Source: Virgibacillus proomii (GTDB taxonomy: Bacteria; Bacillota; Bacilli; Bacillales; Amphibacillaceae). Taken from it: a stretch of DNA of 64,000 bases. The stretch is taken from positions 812,149 to 876,148 of the forward strand of contig NZ_FUFN01000010.1 in the NCBI RefSeq assembly GCF_900162615.1, read 5' to 3'. Under the pieces are notes generated by a model that did not search any database, had not been told where the DNA came from, and saw nothing but the letters and a program-made list of their open reading frames with translations. Every line of letters starts with the position of its first letter. Positions within the stretch are counted from its first letter, which is position 1. Shown here piece after piece: positions 25,192 through 32,501 of the stretch. The position numbers were made by a program, and so were the translations under genes.

Positions 25192-26451
25192 CTAATTGAT
25201 TGATTTTCTCAGTCCATATATTTCCGGATTGATATCTTTAACTCTTGGAATGCGACGTAAATCAGATACGATAAACCAAACGAATGAAATAGAAAGCATG
25301 CCAAGACCGCCAATAGCGAATACAAGTTGCCCGCCTAAAACCGATCCTAGTGTTCCCCCAATCAAAAACCCAATAGGCATGGCTGCAGAGGATACACTTG
25401 AAATAACAGAAAAAACTCTTGCTAATAGTGAATCTGGAATAATGCGTTGACCGGTTGCTGCTAGAAGTACCTGTGTAGCGCCAAGCGGTATAAGGGAGAT
25501 GCCGTATAAAATTACAGCTGGTATATCCCATGGCAGAAATGCGGAACTAACCCAAAATGCGGCACTAATCATATATGTTACGATCATTGTCATTCCAAGT
25601 GGAAAAGTTCCGGCAAGCGAGCTTAACAATGCCCCAATCAAAAAGCCTGCGGAAAATGCTCCCATTAGAAATCCATATATAGCGGATCCTCCTCGAAAAT
25701 CTGCATAGACAGGCATCACCGCCAGGGCGATACCGAAAGAAAAGTTGGCTATAATGGTAGCGATGAAAAACTTGCTAATAATCGATTGAAACACATACTG
25801 AAATCCTTCTCTTAAGTCTTTCCCATACTTTTTAAATACTTCTGTCAGTCTCTGCTTTTCTTGTTTCTCTTTTCCGTTTGCTTTTAAAGCAGGCATTGAC
25901 CAAAACAGGAGTAAGGCGACAGTAAAGACAATAGAATCTAATAAATAGATAGTGATAGCACCAACCATGTTTATAAGTATGCCAGCAACGCCATTAAACG
26001 TCATATCGATGCCCTGATTGGCGAAAGAGAAAAGGGAGTTTCCTTTAATCAATTCGTCTTTTTTTAATAATTTTGGTAAGGCTACTGTTTGCGCTGGATA
26101 AGAAAACTGTTGAATACAAGATATAATCGGCATAATGATAAGTACAATCCAAACATGTAAATTTCCCGTATAGTGAGCAATTGGGATGATAAGTACTAAG
26201 ATAATTTGGCATACCTGTGTTATCATTAATGTTTTTCGTAAGGACCACCGATCAATAAAGGGCCCAGCTAAAAATTGAAAAACATGAGGGATTCTTGTCA
26301 AAAATCCAGCTAAGCCAGTGTAGAATGCAGAATGACTTAACTCATACACTAACCACATTGCTGCAATAGCATACATACTGTCGCCAATATTGGAAGCAAT
26401 TTTTCCTAAAAAAAGCTTTGTAAATTGTTTATTTTTTAATAGTATCCACAT
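25192..26451 (-). CDS. MFS exporter
   Basis: A 419-residue major facilitator protein with about 12 membrane segments (WLVYELSHSAFYTGLAGFLTRIPHVFQFLAGPFIDRWSLRKTLMITQ at the start). It resembles the drug-efflux (MFS_3 / enterobactin-exporter-like) group. It is transcribed in the same direction as, and downstream of, the MccB-like enzyme and the acyltransferase. In microcin C operons the exporter MccC is also an MFS protein, so export of the product made by those genes is a reasonable inference. A worn family A repeat lies between it and the acyltransferase gene. Confidence 0.85.
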   Translation of the reverse strand: MWILLKNKQFTKLFLGKIASNIGDSMYAIAAMWLVYELSHSAFYTGLAGFLTRIPHVFQFLAGPFIDRWSLRKTLMITQVCQIILVLIIPIAHYTGNLHVWIVLIIMPIISCIQQFSYPAQTVALPKLLKKDELIKGNSLFSFANQGIDMTFNGVAGILINMVGAITIYLLDSIVFTVALLLFWSMPALKANGKEKQEKQRLTEVFKKYGKDLREGFQYVFQSIISKFFIATIIANFSFGIALAVMPVYADFRGGSAIYGFLMGAFSAGFLIGALLSSLAGTFPLGMTMIVTYMISAAFWVSSAFLPWDIPAVILYGISLIPLGATQVLLAATGQRIIPDSLLARVFSVISSVSSAAMPIGFLIGGTLGSVLGGQLVFAIGGLGMLSISFVWFIVSDLRRIPRVKDINPEIYGLRKSIN

Positions 26452-26481
26452 AGAGAAAAACCCGTTTCTTCTATATTATTT

Positions 26482-26702
26482 TATCCTATATCTAACGTGA
26501 CCCAAGACCTGCCACTTCAAGAGTAGAGAATACGAAGAAGTTTAAATAAGAGATAACGACAATTACATATCCAACTCGTTTGAGACAACAGGACATGGAA
26601 AGTTTCGGCAGCAACACATCGCGATTTTTCAAGGACAAGAAAAACTTCGATAGCGATACTTCGCACAAAGAAAATGCCCAACTAAAAGAAGGTTCACTTT
26701 AT
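26482..26702 (+). repeat. Family A repeat, worn, overlapping the acyltransferase stop codon
   Basis: Recognisable parts are CCACTTCAAGAG, the alternative middle module (GACAACAGGACATGG ... CATCGCGATTTTTCAAGGAC) and the end GGTTCACTTTAT. The terminal TTTAT (26698-26702) contains, on the minus strand, the TAA stop of the acyltransferase gene. Confidence 0.55.
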
Positions 26703-27589
26703 TCAATTAAGTGATCCCAAAGCCATTGCTCTGGATATTTAGCAATCCATTCTTCTCCTTGTGCAAATAAATTCTGCAGGAAGGTAGACTGAGATAATGT
26801 GTTAGGATCAAGTGTATCTCCAATCATAAAACGAACTTTGTTCTCCTTTTCATTCCAAATAGAGCCAATCGGATATACTTTCGCTGATAGACGTTTAGCC
26901 AGTACATAAACACCAATTGGAGCTTTAAATGTTCCTCCTAAAAAACTTATTTCTTCTTCCTCTTGATTAATTCCATATGAAAACTCTGGAAAGATGATGC
27001 CGGTTGCTCCTCGCATAATAGATTTTGCGAATTTTAAAGGACTTGTGTGTGAAGGAACAGGAACCATATTTGTAGAGGTGCTGAATGTTGATTCAAGGTA
27101 TGTATCCATCCAGTGAAGAATAATATCTATTTCATCACTATTTACGAGTATAGTGGTTTTATCAAAGTAACGTGTAATTAATGGCATGGACATGGTATGC
27201 ATTCCCATATGAAAAGGAGCTAAAATAATCCGGTTTTTCGAATGGGGTGTTTCGATCATTTTTAACATGCGATCACTCTCTGGTTCGATTATTTGATCGT
27301 ATTGTTTATGGTATAAAGCCAGTGATAAGTAGGTCCAAGCAGACTTTCTTTTTTCTGCAAATAAACTATAAGCATGACTGATTTCCTCTGCATGTGGCTT
27401 TAGAGCTGAAAATTTATTTATGATATTTACGTATTGCTGTTGATTTTTTTCTCTGTTTGAATCGAATTCCGTATCAACGATACTGTTAAAAAAATGGTTT
27501 GCTAGTTTTCGTTCTTCTTTTGTTTGAAAGGGGATGCTTTTCCAAATAGATTGGAAATGTAATAAATTATTAAAGCTTAAAATTGACAT
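26699..27589 (-). CDS. LpxL/HtrB-like acyltransferase
   Basis: A 296-residue protein of the lysophospholipid acyltransferase superfamily. APFHMGMHT (H127) takes the place of the HxxxxE motif of LpxL, but the acidic residue is Thr. FLGGTFKAPIGVYVLAKRLSAKVYPI and the C-terminal YPEQWLWDH are characteristic of the LpxL branch. Lipid A enzymes have no role in a Gram-positive cell. Its position between an MccB-like peptide-adenylating enzyme and an MFS exporter suggests acylation of a small product, as inference. It could alternatively have lost acyl transfer activity. ATG 27589 follows a GAAGGTG site. Confidence 0.75.
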   Translation of the reverse strand: MSILSFNNLLHFQSIWKSIPFQTKEERKLANHFFNSIVDTEFDSNREKNQQQYVNIINKFSALKPHAEEISHAYSLFAEKRKSAWTYLSLALYHKQYDQIIEPESDRMLKMIETPHSKNRIILAPFHMGMHTMSMPLITRYFDKTTILVNSDEIDIILHWMDTYLESTFSTSTNMVPVPSHTSPLKFAKSIMRGATGIIFPEFSYGINQEEEEISFLGGTFKAPIGVYVLAKRLSAKVYPIGSIWNEKENKVRFMIGDTLDPNTLSQSTFLQNLFAQGEEWIAKYPEQWLWDHLIE

Positions 27590-27724
27590 GTATAATCACC
27601 TTCTTTTTTATTGTTTAGCAAACGATATCTGTTTCTATATTATGGATCACTTTAAAAAATAAAGTCGTCTAGTTAAGTGCTCAAGCTTAGCAAACTTCGC
27701 TCTTTATCCTACGATCAGTCAACA

Positions 27725-28085
27725 TCGGCTCGAATCTAAAGGAAGGACATAATAGCGAGATCGTCGCTCAGGTGTCGGCATACCCCTGTTTTAGAGGCAT
27801 GTTTCCTTTATCTCGATTGTAAGGGGCTGTATTTCTATCATTAAAAAAATCTCTTATTATATCATGAACTTTATGAAAGAAATGGTTTTTAAATTCCCAA
27901 TTCGTTTGGCGACAGAACAAGTAAAGCTTCTTGAATAAGCATCGCGATTTTTCAAGGACAGAGAAGCTTCGGCAGCGATACATTGCGGTTTTTCAAGGAA
28001 AGCATTCTTTAAATAAAGTTTCACGAGTATCTCATCACAAGTTCCGTTACACGTCGCTAGCCGAGCGCTTCTAGCTTTTGTTCTA
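27725..28085 (+). repeat. Family C repeat with nested family A copy
   Basis: The 5' half of C (GGCTCGAATCTAAAGGAAGG ... CCCCTGTTTTAGAGGCATGT, 27725-27806) is split by a long family A copy (27807-28031) carrying the CTTCTTGAATAAGCATCGCG module. The 3' half of C follows (AAGTTCCGTTACACGTCGCTAGCCGAGCGCTTC). Confidence 0.65.
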
Positions 28086-28238
28086 AGTAAAGGAATTTAA
28101 AATAACAACGATTTATTTCATATTATCAAGATTTAAAAAGTTTAAAGTTTTATAGTTTCTTTTATTATTTGTGACGTTCCAATATATTCTGTTGTTAAAA
28201 CGGGAGACCATTAATCTTGTTGAACGTGCTTTTTTAAT
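28086..28238. other. Non-coding DNA downstream of the MccB-like gene
   Basis: AT-rich sequence with no gene seen. Together with the preceding repeats it forms a 650-base gap between the MccB-like and acyltransferase genes, so the two may not share one transcript. Confidence 0.35.
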
Positions 28239-29327
28239 CTATGATGTAAAACTAGCAAGATTCTTCCGTATATTAGCACACATCTCACAATTTGAATTAC
28301 GTGAACCAGATCGCCAATTGAATTTTCCAGTTTCTAAATCAAAATCACCCATTCCATTTACAAGCAATGGTTTTGTTAGTTTTGTAATAACAGCAACTGT
28401 GTCTGAAATAATAAAGCTTACTAGAATTTGTATCAATGGGTTAAAGGAACCGGAAATACCACGAATATGTTGATGAACACTATGGATATCTTTACGGTCA
28501 ACAAGCTGATCATAACATTTCCAACACCCGGTTACTCCAGGAATCACAGTAGTACCTGTACTAGTAGAATGACCGTGATAGCCACCACCAACAATATGTG
28601 GAATGTTGAGTTTTGTTAAATAGGGAGTGATCCAATCAGCCAGTGTATCTACGGAAGGTTCATCAGCACATAATATTACTACCGAGCAAGTTTTTAGTTT
28701 TTCTAAGATGTGTGGAGAGAGCTCCTGTGTAATAGGGGAAGCCAGCCCCTCTATCAACGTTCCGTATCTATTATGTAATATTTCTTTTAAAACGGTAACT
28801 TTTAGCTCGCCAACAGAACTTTTAGGATATAACGATTGATGAGTCAGGTTGTGAGTGCTCACGTGATCATGATCAATAAGAATAAGTGAAGGCACTCCCA
28901 TTGCCGTTAATTCATGTGCAACTCTGCTTCCAACGCCGCCTACTCCAATAATTCCAACTCGGGTGGAATTCCATGCTTGTTCACTTTCATATAATTTATC
29001 AAGAGAAGATGTTTGTGCAGCGAGGTAACTCCATAAACGGCTATCTCCTGTTAAATTCCAAGGTTGATTACCAGATAACAAGATTTTATCTTCTGATAGA
29101 GTTTGTAACGTTTCTTCTAATATTTCCTTTGAAATTTCATGTTGTTCTCCCCATAACAGAAGTTCTTCAAAGGTACGAGGTTGTTGTAAGTAGTTTAAAA
29201 AATCAATAAATACACTCATACTTTCGTATACAATGCTTTCGGAACGATTTAACAATTTACAAATAATTTGTCCATGTTCCGTTTCTTCTACCTGAACATC
29301 TGGTTGCTTTAACCAATATGTAGGCAA
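28239..29327 (-). CDS. MccB-like peptide-adenylating enzyme (RRE + ThiF/E1 domains)
   Basis: A 362-residue protein, close to MccB (350). Residues 1-90 form a winged-helix peptide-binding domain (RRE/PqqD-like: FIDFLNYLQQPRTFEELLLWG). The E1-type ATP site GVGGVGS is at 128-134, D152-x-D154 and N160 follow, and IPGVTGCWKC (268-271) with CEMC (347-350) gives the zinc tetracysteine. HIVGGGYHGH...IPGVTGCWKC matches the MccB region closely. The Arg that usually follows NLT (NLTRQ) is His163. The start is TTG 29327 after GGGGGGAG; the longer frame to 29390 runs through a hairpin. Upstream are a hairpin, a 15-codon ORF and a promoter. I infer activation of a small peptide for nucleotidylation; TOMM-type enzymes are the alternative. 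Confidence 0.82.
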   Translation of the reverse strand: MPTYWLKQPDVQVEETEHGQIICKLLNRSESIVYESMSVFIDFLNYLQQPRTFEELLLWGEQHEISKEILEETLQTLSEDKILLSGNQPWNLTGDSRLWSYLAAQTSSLDKLYESEQAWNSTRVGIIGVGGVGSRVAHELTAMGVPSLILIDHDHVSTHNLTHQSLYPKSSVGELKVTVLKEILHNRYGTLIEGLASPITQELSPHILEKLKTCSVVILCADEPSVDTLADWITPYLTKLNIPHIVGGGYHGHSTSTGTTVIPGVTGCWKCYDQLVDRKDIHSVHQHIRGISGSFNPLIQILVSFIISDTVAVITKLTKPLLVNGMGDFDLETGKFNWRSGSRNSNCEMCANIRKNLASFTS

Positions 29328-29343
29328 TATAATCTCCCCCCGG

Positions 29344-29376
29344 AAAAAGAAGCCAATCCTGTAAAGAATCGGCTTC
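29344..29376 (-). terminator. Attenuator-like hairpin between tiny ORF and MccB-like gene
   Basis: On the minus strand GAAGCCGATT and GATTGGCTTC form a 10-bp stem (wobbles included) followed by TCTTTTTCC. The MccB-like ribosome binding site follows directly. In microcin C operons a comparable hairpin lets the precursor be expressed far above the enzyme. Confidence 0.7.
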
Positions 29377-29383
29377 CTTTTGA

Positions 29384-29431
29384 TTAGCATTTTTTGTTAT
29401 CGGATGTAATTCGGCTTACACATTTTACCAT
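29384..29431 (-). CDS. Candidate 15-residue precursor peptide
   Basis: ATG 29431 follows AAGGTGG with 8-base spacing, and the frame reads MVKCVSRITSDNKKC before TAA. It is the only ORF between a good promoter (29463-29491) and the attenuator hairpin. Known MccA-type precursors are 7 to about 40 residues and end in Asn, which is the nucleotidylated residue. This one ends in Cys, so it is either a new variant, a regulatory leader peptide, or a chance ORF. Size, position and ribosome binding site support translation; the precursor role is inference. Confidence 0.5.
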   Translation of the reverse strand: MVKCVSRITSDNKKC

Positions 29432-29462
29432 TTCTACCACCACCTTGGTTTATTTATAAAAT

Positions 29463-29491
29463 AGTATAATATCATTCCAAAAAATAGTCAA
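29463..29491 (-). promoter_or_regulatory. Sigma-A promoter for the tiny ORF and MccB-like gene
   Basis: On the minus strand TTGACT (29491-29486), 17 bases, TATACT (29468-29463). The expected start is near 29456, leaving a leader of about 25 bases to the tiny ORF. Confidence 0.75.
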
Positions 29492-29840
29492 ATTTGAATT
29501 TTTTGTTAAAGGAAATTAATAGATTTTTTACAATTTTATTACATTATATCAGTATTTTGAAATTTTAATAGAGTAAGACAAAAGAGTTATCTTGTATTTA
29601 AGCTATGGGAGGAAGCATATCTGTTGACCATGTCCATTTATGTGTGAAAATACCACCCTAGATGAGTTTCAAATGCTTCGGTTTGGTATCAGTTTAAGCC
29701 TTAACTTGGAGGTATGATAATTCAGGTTAAATATTGGCTAAAAATAGTAAAAGGAACAAAAGCTGTAAAGGTGTGGCTTTAGAATAAAGTCGTACGGTTT
29801 ATAAAAAGGGTAAACCGTTTTCAGAATTCTATGTTATAAT
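29492..29840. other. Gap with an extended -10 promoter at its right end
   Basis: No gene seen. At 29832-29840 TGTTATAAT is a perfect extended -10 hexamer reading rightwards, placed to drive the pseudogene at 29885. Confidence 0.45.
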
Positions 29841-29884
29841 TAATTTACTAATAAAGTTCCAAATTTTTAATTTAGGAGTGACAT

Positions 29885-30259
29885 GTGATCAGAAAGAAAA
29901 TGTTAGGTTATCTTAGGGGTATTATTTATTCCGTTCATACTTGGGAGTGCTCCAGTTTCTGCTGAAGAAACTAATTCAAGTATGGAGGAAATGCAACCAG
30001 CTGTAACTATATATGACAATCTAATATCACTTCTAGCTGCTACTGCACCAACAAAAGTTAAATATCTTAATAACTTAGCTAAAAAGGAGGGTTTGGTGTC
30101 AATACGCACACTCGGGCCTCGAGTCCATTAGACGTATCTGAATCTTATAATCTTCCATTGAGTGGGTCACCATATACACTTATTACAAAAAAGTATTTCT
30201 ATTTTCTTGTAGATAATCCAAAGCAGGGACAAACATATAAGGTATCGGCAATCAAATAA
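29885..30259 (+). pseudogene. Secreted protein gene with two frameshifts
   Basis: GTG 29885 follows TTTAGGAGTG. The first frame gives MIRKKMLGYL, then the signal peptide continues one frame over (GVLFIPFILGSAPVSAEETNSS). That frame ends at a TAG after LGPRVH, and the protein picks up again in the third frame as SPLDVSESYNLPLSGSPY...YFLVDNPKQGQTYKVSAIK. Restored, it would be an exported protein of about 125 residues. I do not recognise the family. Confidence 0.6.
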
Positions 30260-30289
30260 TTCTCAAGAAGTGTTAGAAAGGAGATCCTT

Positions 30290-30456
30290 ATGAAAAAAAA
30301 CGTATTTTTATTATGCTAATTATGATAGCTAGCATAATTGGAACTTTTGCTTATTATTCAAATTCAAAAGAACCGATTGAGAAAACTATCGTAATTGACA
30401 AAAATGGGAAGGTAATAGAACCACTTAGTGGCGATAACGATAACTTGGGTCATTAG
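30290..30456 (+). pseudogene. Small exported peptide gene, shifted at an A-tract
   Basis: AAGGAGATCCTT precedes ATG 30290, followed by eight A residues. Read with seven, the product would be MKKRIFIMLIMIASIIG... with a membrane/export helix and a 30-residue charged tail ending GDNDNLGH (54 residues). As it stands the frame stops after 9 codons. Slippage on the A-tract or restart at ATG 30313 (47 residues) could still give product. The layout right after a secreted-protein gene suggests a former pair. Confidence 0.5.
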
Positions 30457-30491
30457 AATTATATTCATGGGTGTATAAATCCGATGTGCAA

Positions 30492-30540
30492 TAGGGTTAA
30501 AAACCCTACTTTTAGTGTACTGTATACAGTCTCTTTTTTA
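30492..30540 (+). terminator. Terminator-like hairpins
   Basis: TAGGGTT and AACCCTA form a 7-bp stem at 30492-30508; ACTGTATACAGT followed by CTCTTTTTTA is a second, shorter one. They separate the rightward small genes from the leftward YcxB-like remnant. Confidence 0.5.
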
Positions 30541-31039
30541 TTTGTTAACTTTTCGTTTTATAAATTCTTGATACGCCTTCATTTCTTCTGTATTCATATT
30601 TTCAGGTTCTTTCTTAATTGTAATTGCATGTAAGTCAGTAAGATATAAGAAATAACGCTCCCCATCTTCTTTAAGCTGTTTCAACTCGTCCCATTGAATT
30701 TTTTCAGTTAAATTTCTCGATTCTTTAGTGAACCCCTCTTCGGATAAGTTTAATGTAAAATCACCTAACTTATTTTTGTGTTGTTTAAGAATACCTTTAG
30801 ATCGACTAATTATAGCATACTCATAGGATTTCCATACTACAGGGGTAAGAATTAAACAGAGTGCTAACCCAAACATAAAATTATCTGTTGAGAGACTGCT
30901 AAATGCGAGTATATATACCACAAAGAGAAAAAAACCATTAGTTGTATTATTCTAGTTCTCCTATGGACTTAGTGGTCTTTATAGCATTTCTTTGCTGAGC
31001 AATTAAATCTTTATCGGTTATACTGAATTTTGCAATCAA
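30538..31039 (-). pseudogene. YcxB-like membrane protein, frameshifted
   Basis: The C-terminal 127 codons (30538-30921) give a YcxB-like domain after two membrane helices (IISRSKGILKQHKNKLGDFTLNLSEEGFTKES... IQWDELKQLKED). The N-terminal part lies in other frames: TTG 31039 after GGGAGAGG starts IAKFSITDKDLIAQQRNAIKTTKS, and the frame then changes near 30965 and again at a seven-T run near 30925. At least two indels are needed to restore it, so it is probably inactive. Confidence 0.6.
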
Positions 31040-31450
31040 ATACGCATCCTCTCCCTTTTTTATAATTTTAACATAATATTTTTTACATAAATGAAAAAAT
31101 AAATTTTTTATGAAAATTATACAATATGGAACATTGGTTCTATTTGATGTGGTATAAATTCTAATATAGAAATAAAATAGGAGGGTTATAGTGTTAAAAA
31201 AAGAAGTGAAAGAAAAAAAGTAAAATACAAGTTATTAGAAAACCATTTAAAAAATTAGCTGCTATGTTCATTTACGGTACTTTCCAGAGAAATCTGTTGT
31301 AGCTACTTCTATAGAATTGGGTTATAGTAAAAATATTTGTTCCAATTGAGAAAAAAAGTATTAGAAAAGCTTCTAATACCGCTGAATGGTTTGTTAATTA
31401 TTAGTTCAATGAAAGATGTCCATTTCATATAGATGACACAAAAAAAAACT
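31040..31450. other. Degraded coding remnants
   Basis: AGGAGGGTTATAGTG at about 31180-31193 is a fine translation start that leads to only 10 codons before TAA, and the following 100 bases show scattered coding-like fragments in several frames. I treat this as a decayed gene without assignable product. Confidence 0.35.
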
Positions 31451-31482
31451 GGTGTGGAAATTCCACATCTTTTTTTTTTTTT
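31451..31482 (+). terminator. Terminator with 15-T tail
   Basis: TGTGG-aaatt-CCACA followed by a tract of about 12 T residues. It remains from the degraded gene to its left. Confidence 0.75.
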
Positions 31483-31544
31483 GAACTGTGTGGTACCCCT
31501 GTGTTTATCAAGATTCATTGCGATACGATGTCTAAACTATACCA

Positions 31545-31802
31545 TTGACAGTCGTTTCATACTTCTTAATAATTCTTGGTTCATAATCATCATTTCGGTC
31601 TCTCCGTATTTAGATCTGACCGTTTTTTCTATACCCGTTTCGGCTATTACCAGTGTTCATTACCAGCGGTCCTGTGTTTCTAATAACCCAATTCTTCCTC
31701 CAACTCTGCTTCAAATACCTGGTGAAGGGTGTCCTAAAATAAACGCTTCATCATTTCTTTAACATCTCTACAGTACGACATTTCTCTGCCAAATCTTTCA
31801 TG
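31545..31802 (-). pseudogene. IS256-family transposase remnant
   Basis: On the minus strand, fragments in shifting frames read KEMMKRLF*DTLHQVFEAELEEELGY, then TGNSRNG-like and KKTVRSKYGETEMMI. These match the N-terminal quarter of IS256-type (mutator) transposases. No terminal inverted repeats and no DDE part were seen, so only a fragment remains. Confidence 0.65.
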
Positions 31803-32093
31803 GTTTTCTCATGAAAAAGTCTTGCATAAATGATTATCTCTATTATTAATTTCTATCTACACAAAACTGCTAGACGTTTACCTCAGGTATAATCTGGGCT
31901 ATTTGGATATATATGGTTTAGATAAAGAACTAATTTTTTCATTATTTGAGATAATGATCTTCATAAGTAACTGAAGTTCGCTGTCTTATCATGTCTTCTA
32001 CTTGCTCGTTAAATGTATTCCAGCTTTGTTTATTTATGACACAATTATTATTTAAGACCACTTTTTTTATCCAACAAAGGTGTAACACTTTTG
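31803..32093. other. Non-coding gap
   Basis: No gene or structure recognised between the IS256 remnant and the family B repeat. Confidence 0.3.
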
Positions 32094-32360
32094 TTCCACT
32101 ATAGGAAAGTATAAAAACTTTAGGCTTTATCCCGCATGTAAGGTGCCGTAAGACTCCTGCTTCAAGTCCTGAGTTCGTGCAAAGGGTCAAAGTGGGAGAA
32201 AACGGCACCTAAATGCCCGATTGGTTCAAGGGCCTTTAGGTCATACCATTAAGGTACTAACATTCCGTGTAAAAAGCATTCCACGGAATGAAGTTTCACT
32301 TTATCGTATAAGAAAAACTAGCCTTCACCATAAAGACATGGTGACAAGCCAAGTTTTTCT
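32094..32360 (+). repeat. Family B repeat with family A inserted
   Basis: Family B (TTCCACTATAGGAAAGTATA ... GGCTTTATC | GTATAAGAAAAACT ... AGTTTTTCT) is interrupted by a complete family A copy at 32126-32305, which is flanked by CTTTATC on both sides. Family A stems here are GGTGCCGT/ACGGCACC and CATTCCGTG/CACGGAATG. The unoccupied family B copies at 19301 and 41361 show the pre-insertion state. Confidence 0.8.
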
Positions 32361-32501
32361 AAAGAGCTTTTATCGTTTAATCAGCTAACCAAAAAAGTTC
32401 ATCACAATCCAATTAAAGCGCTTTATTTATTTTGTGATAGATTGTTGAAAATAGTCGTATTTCCTATGGTACGATCTTAATGAAGGTAAGGAGGTGAAGT
32501 G

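Noticed and set aside
29328..29390. Upstream start of the MccB-like gene at 29390
   Set aside because: The extension is the attenuator hairpin read as codons; GGGGGGAG before TTG 29327 is a better start.
31942..32208. Leftward 88-codon ORF
   Set aside because: It covers the junction of family B and family A repeats and has no coding character.
32400..32500. cre site and promoter upstream of the PRD regulator
   Set aside because: AAAGCGCTTT and TTGAAA are suggestive, but the spacing to a -10 is poor and the cre match is incomplete.
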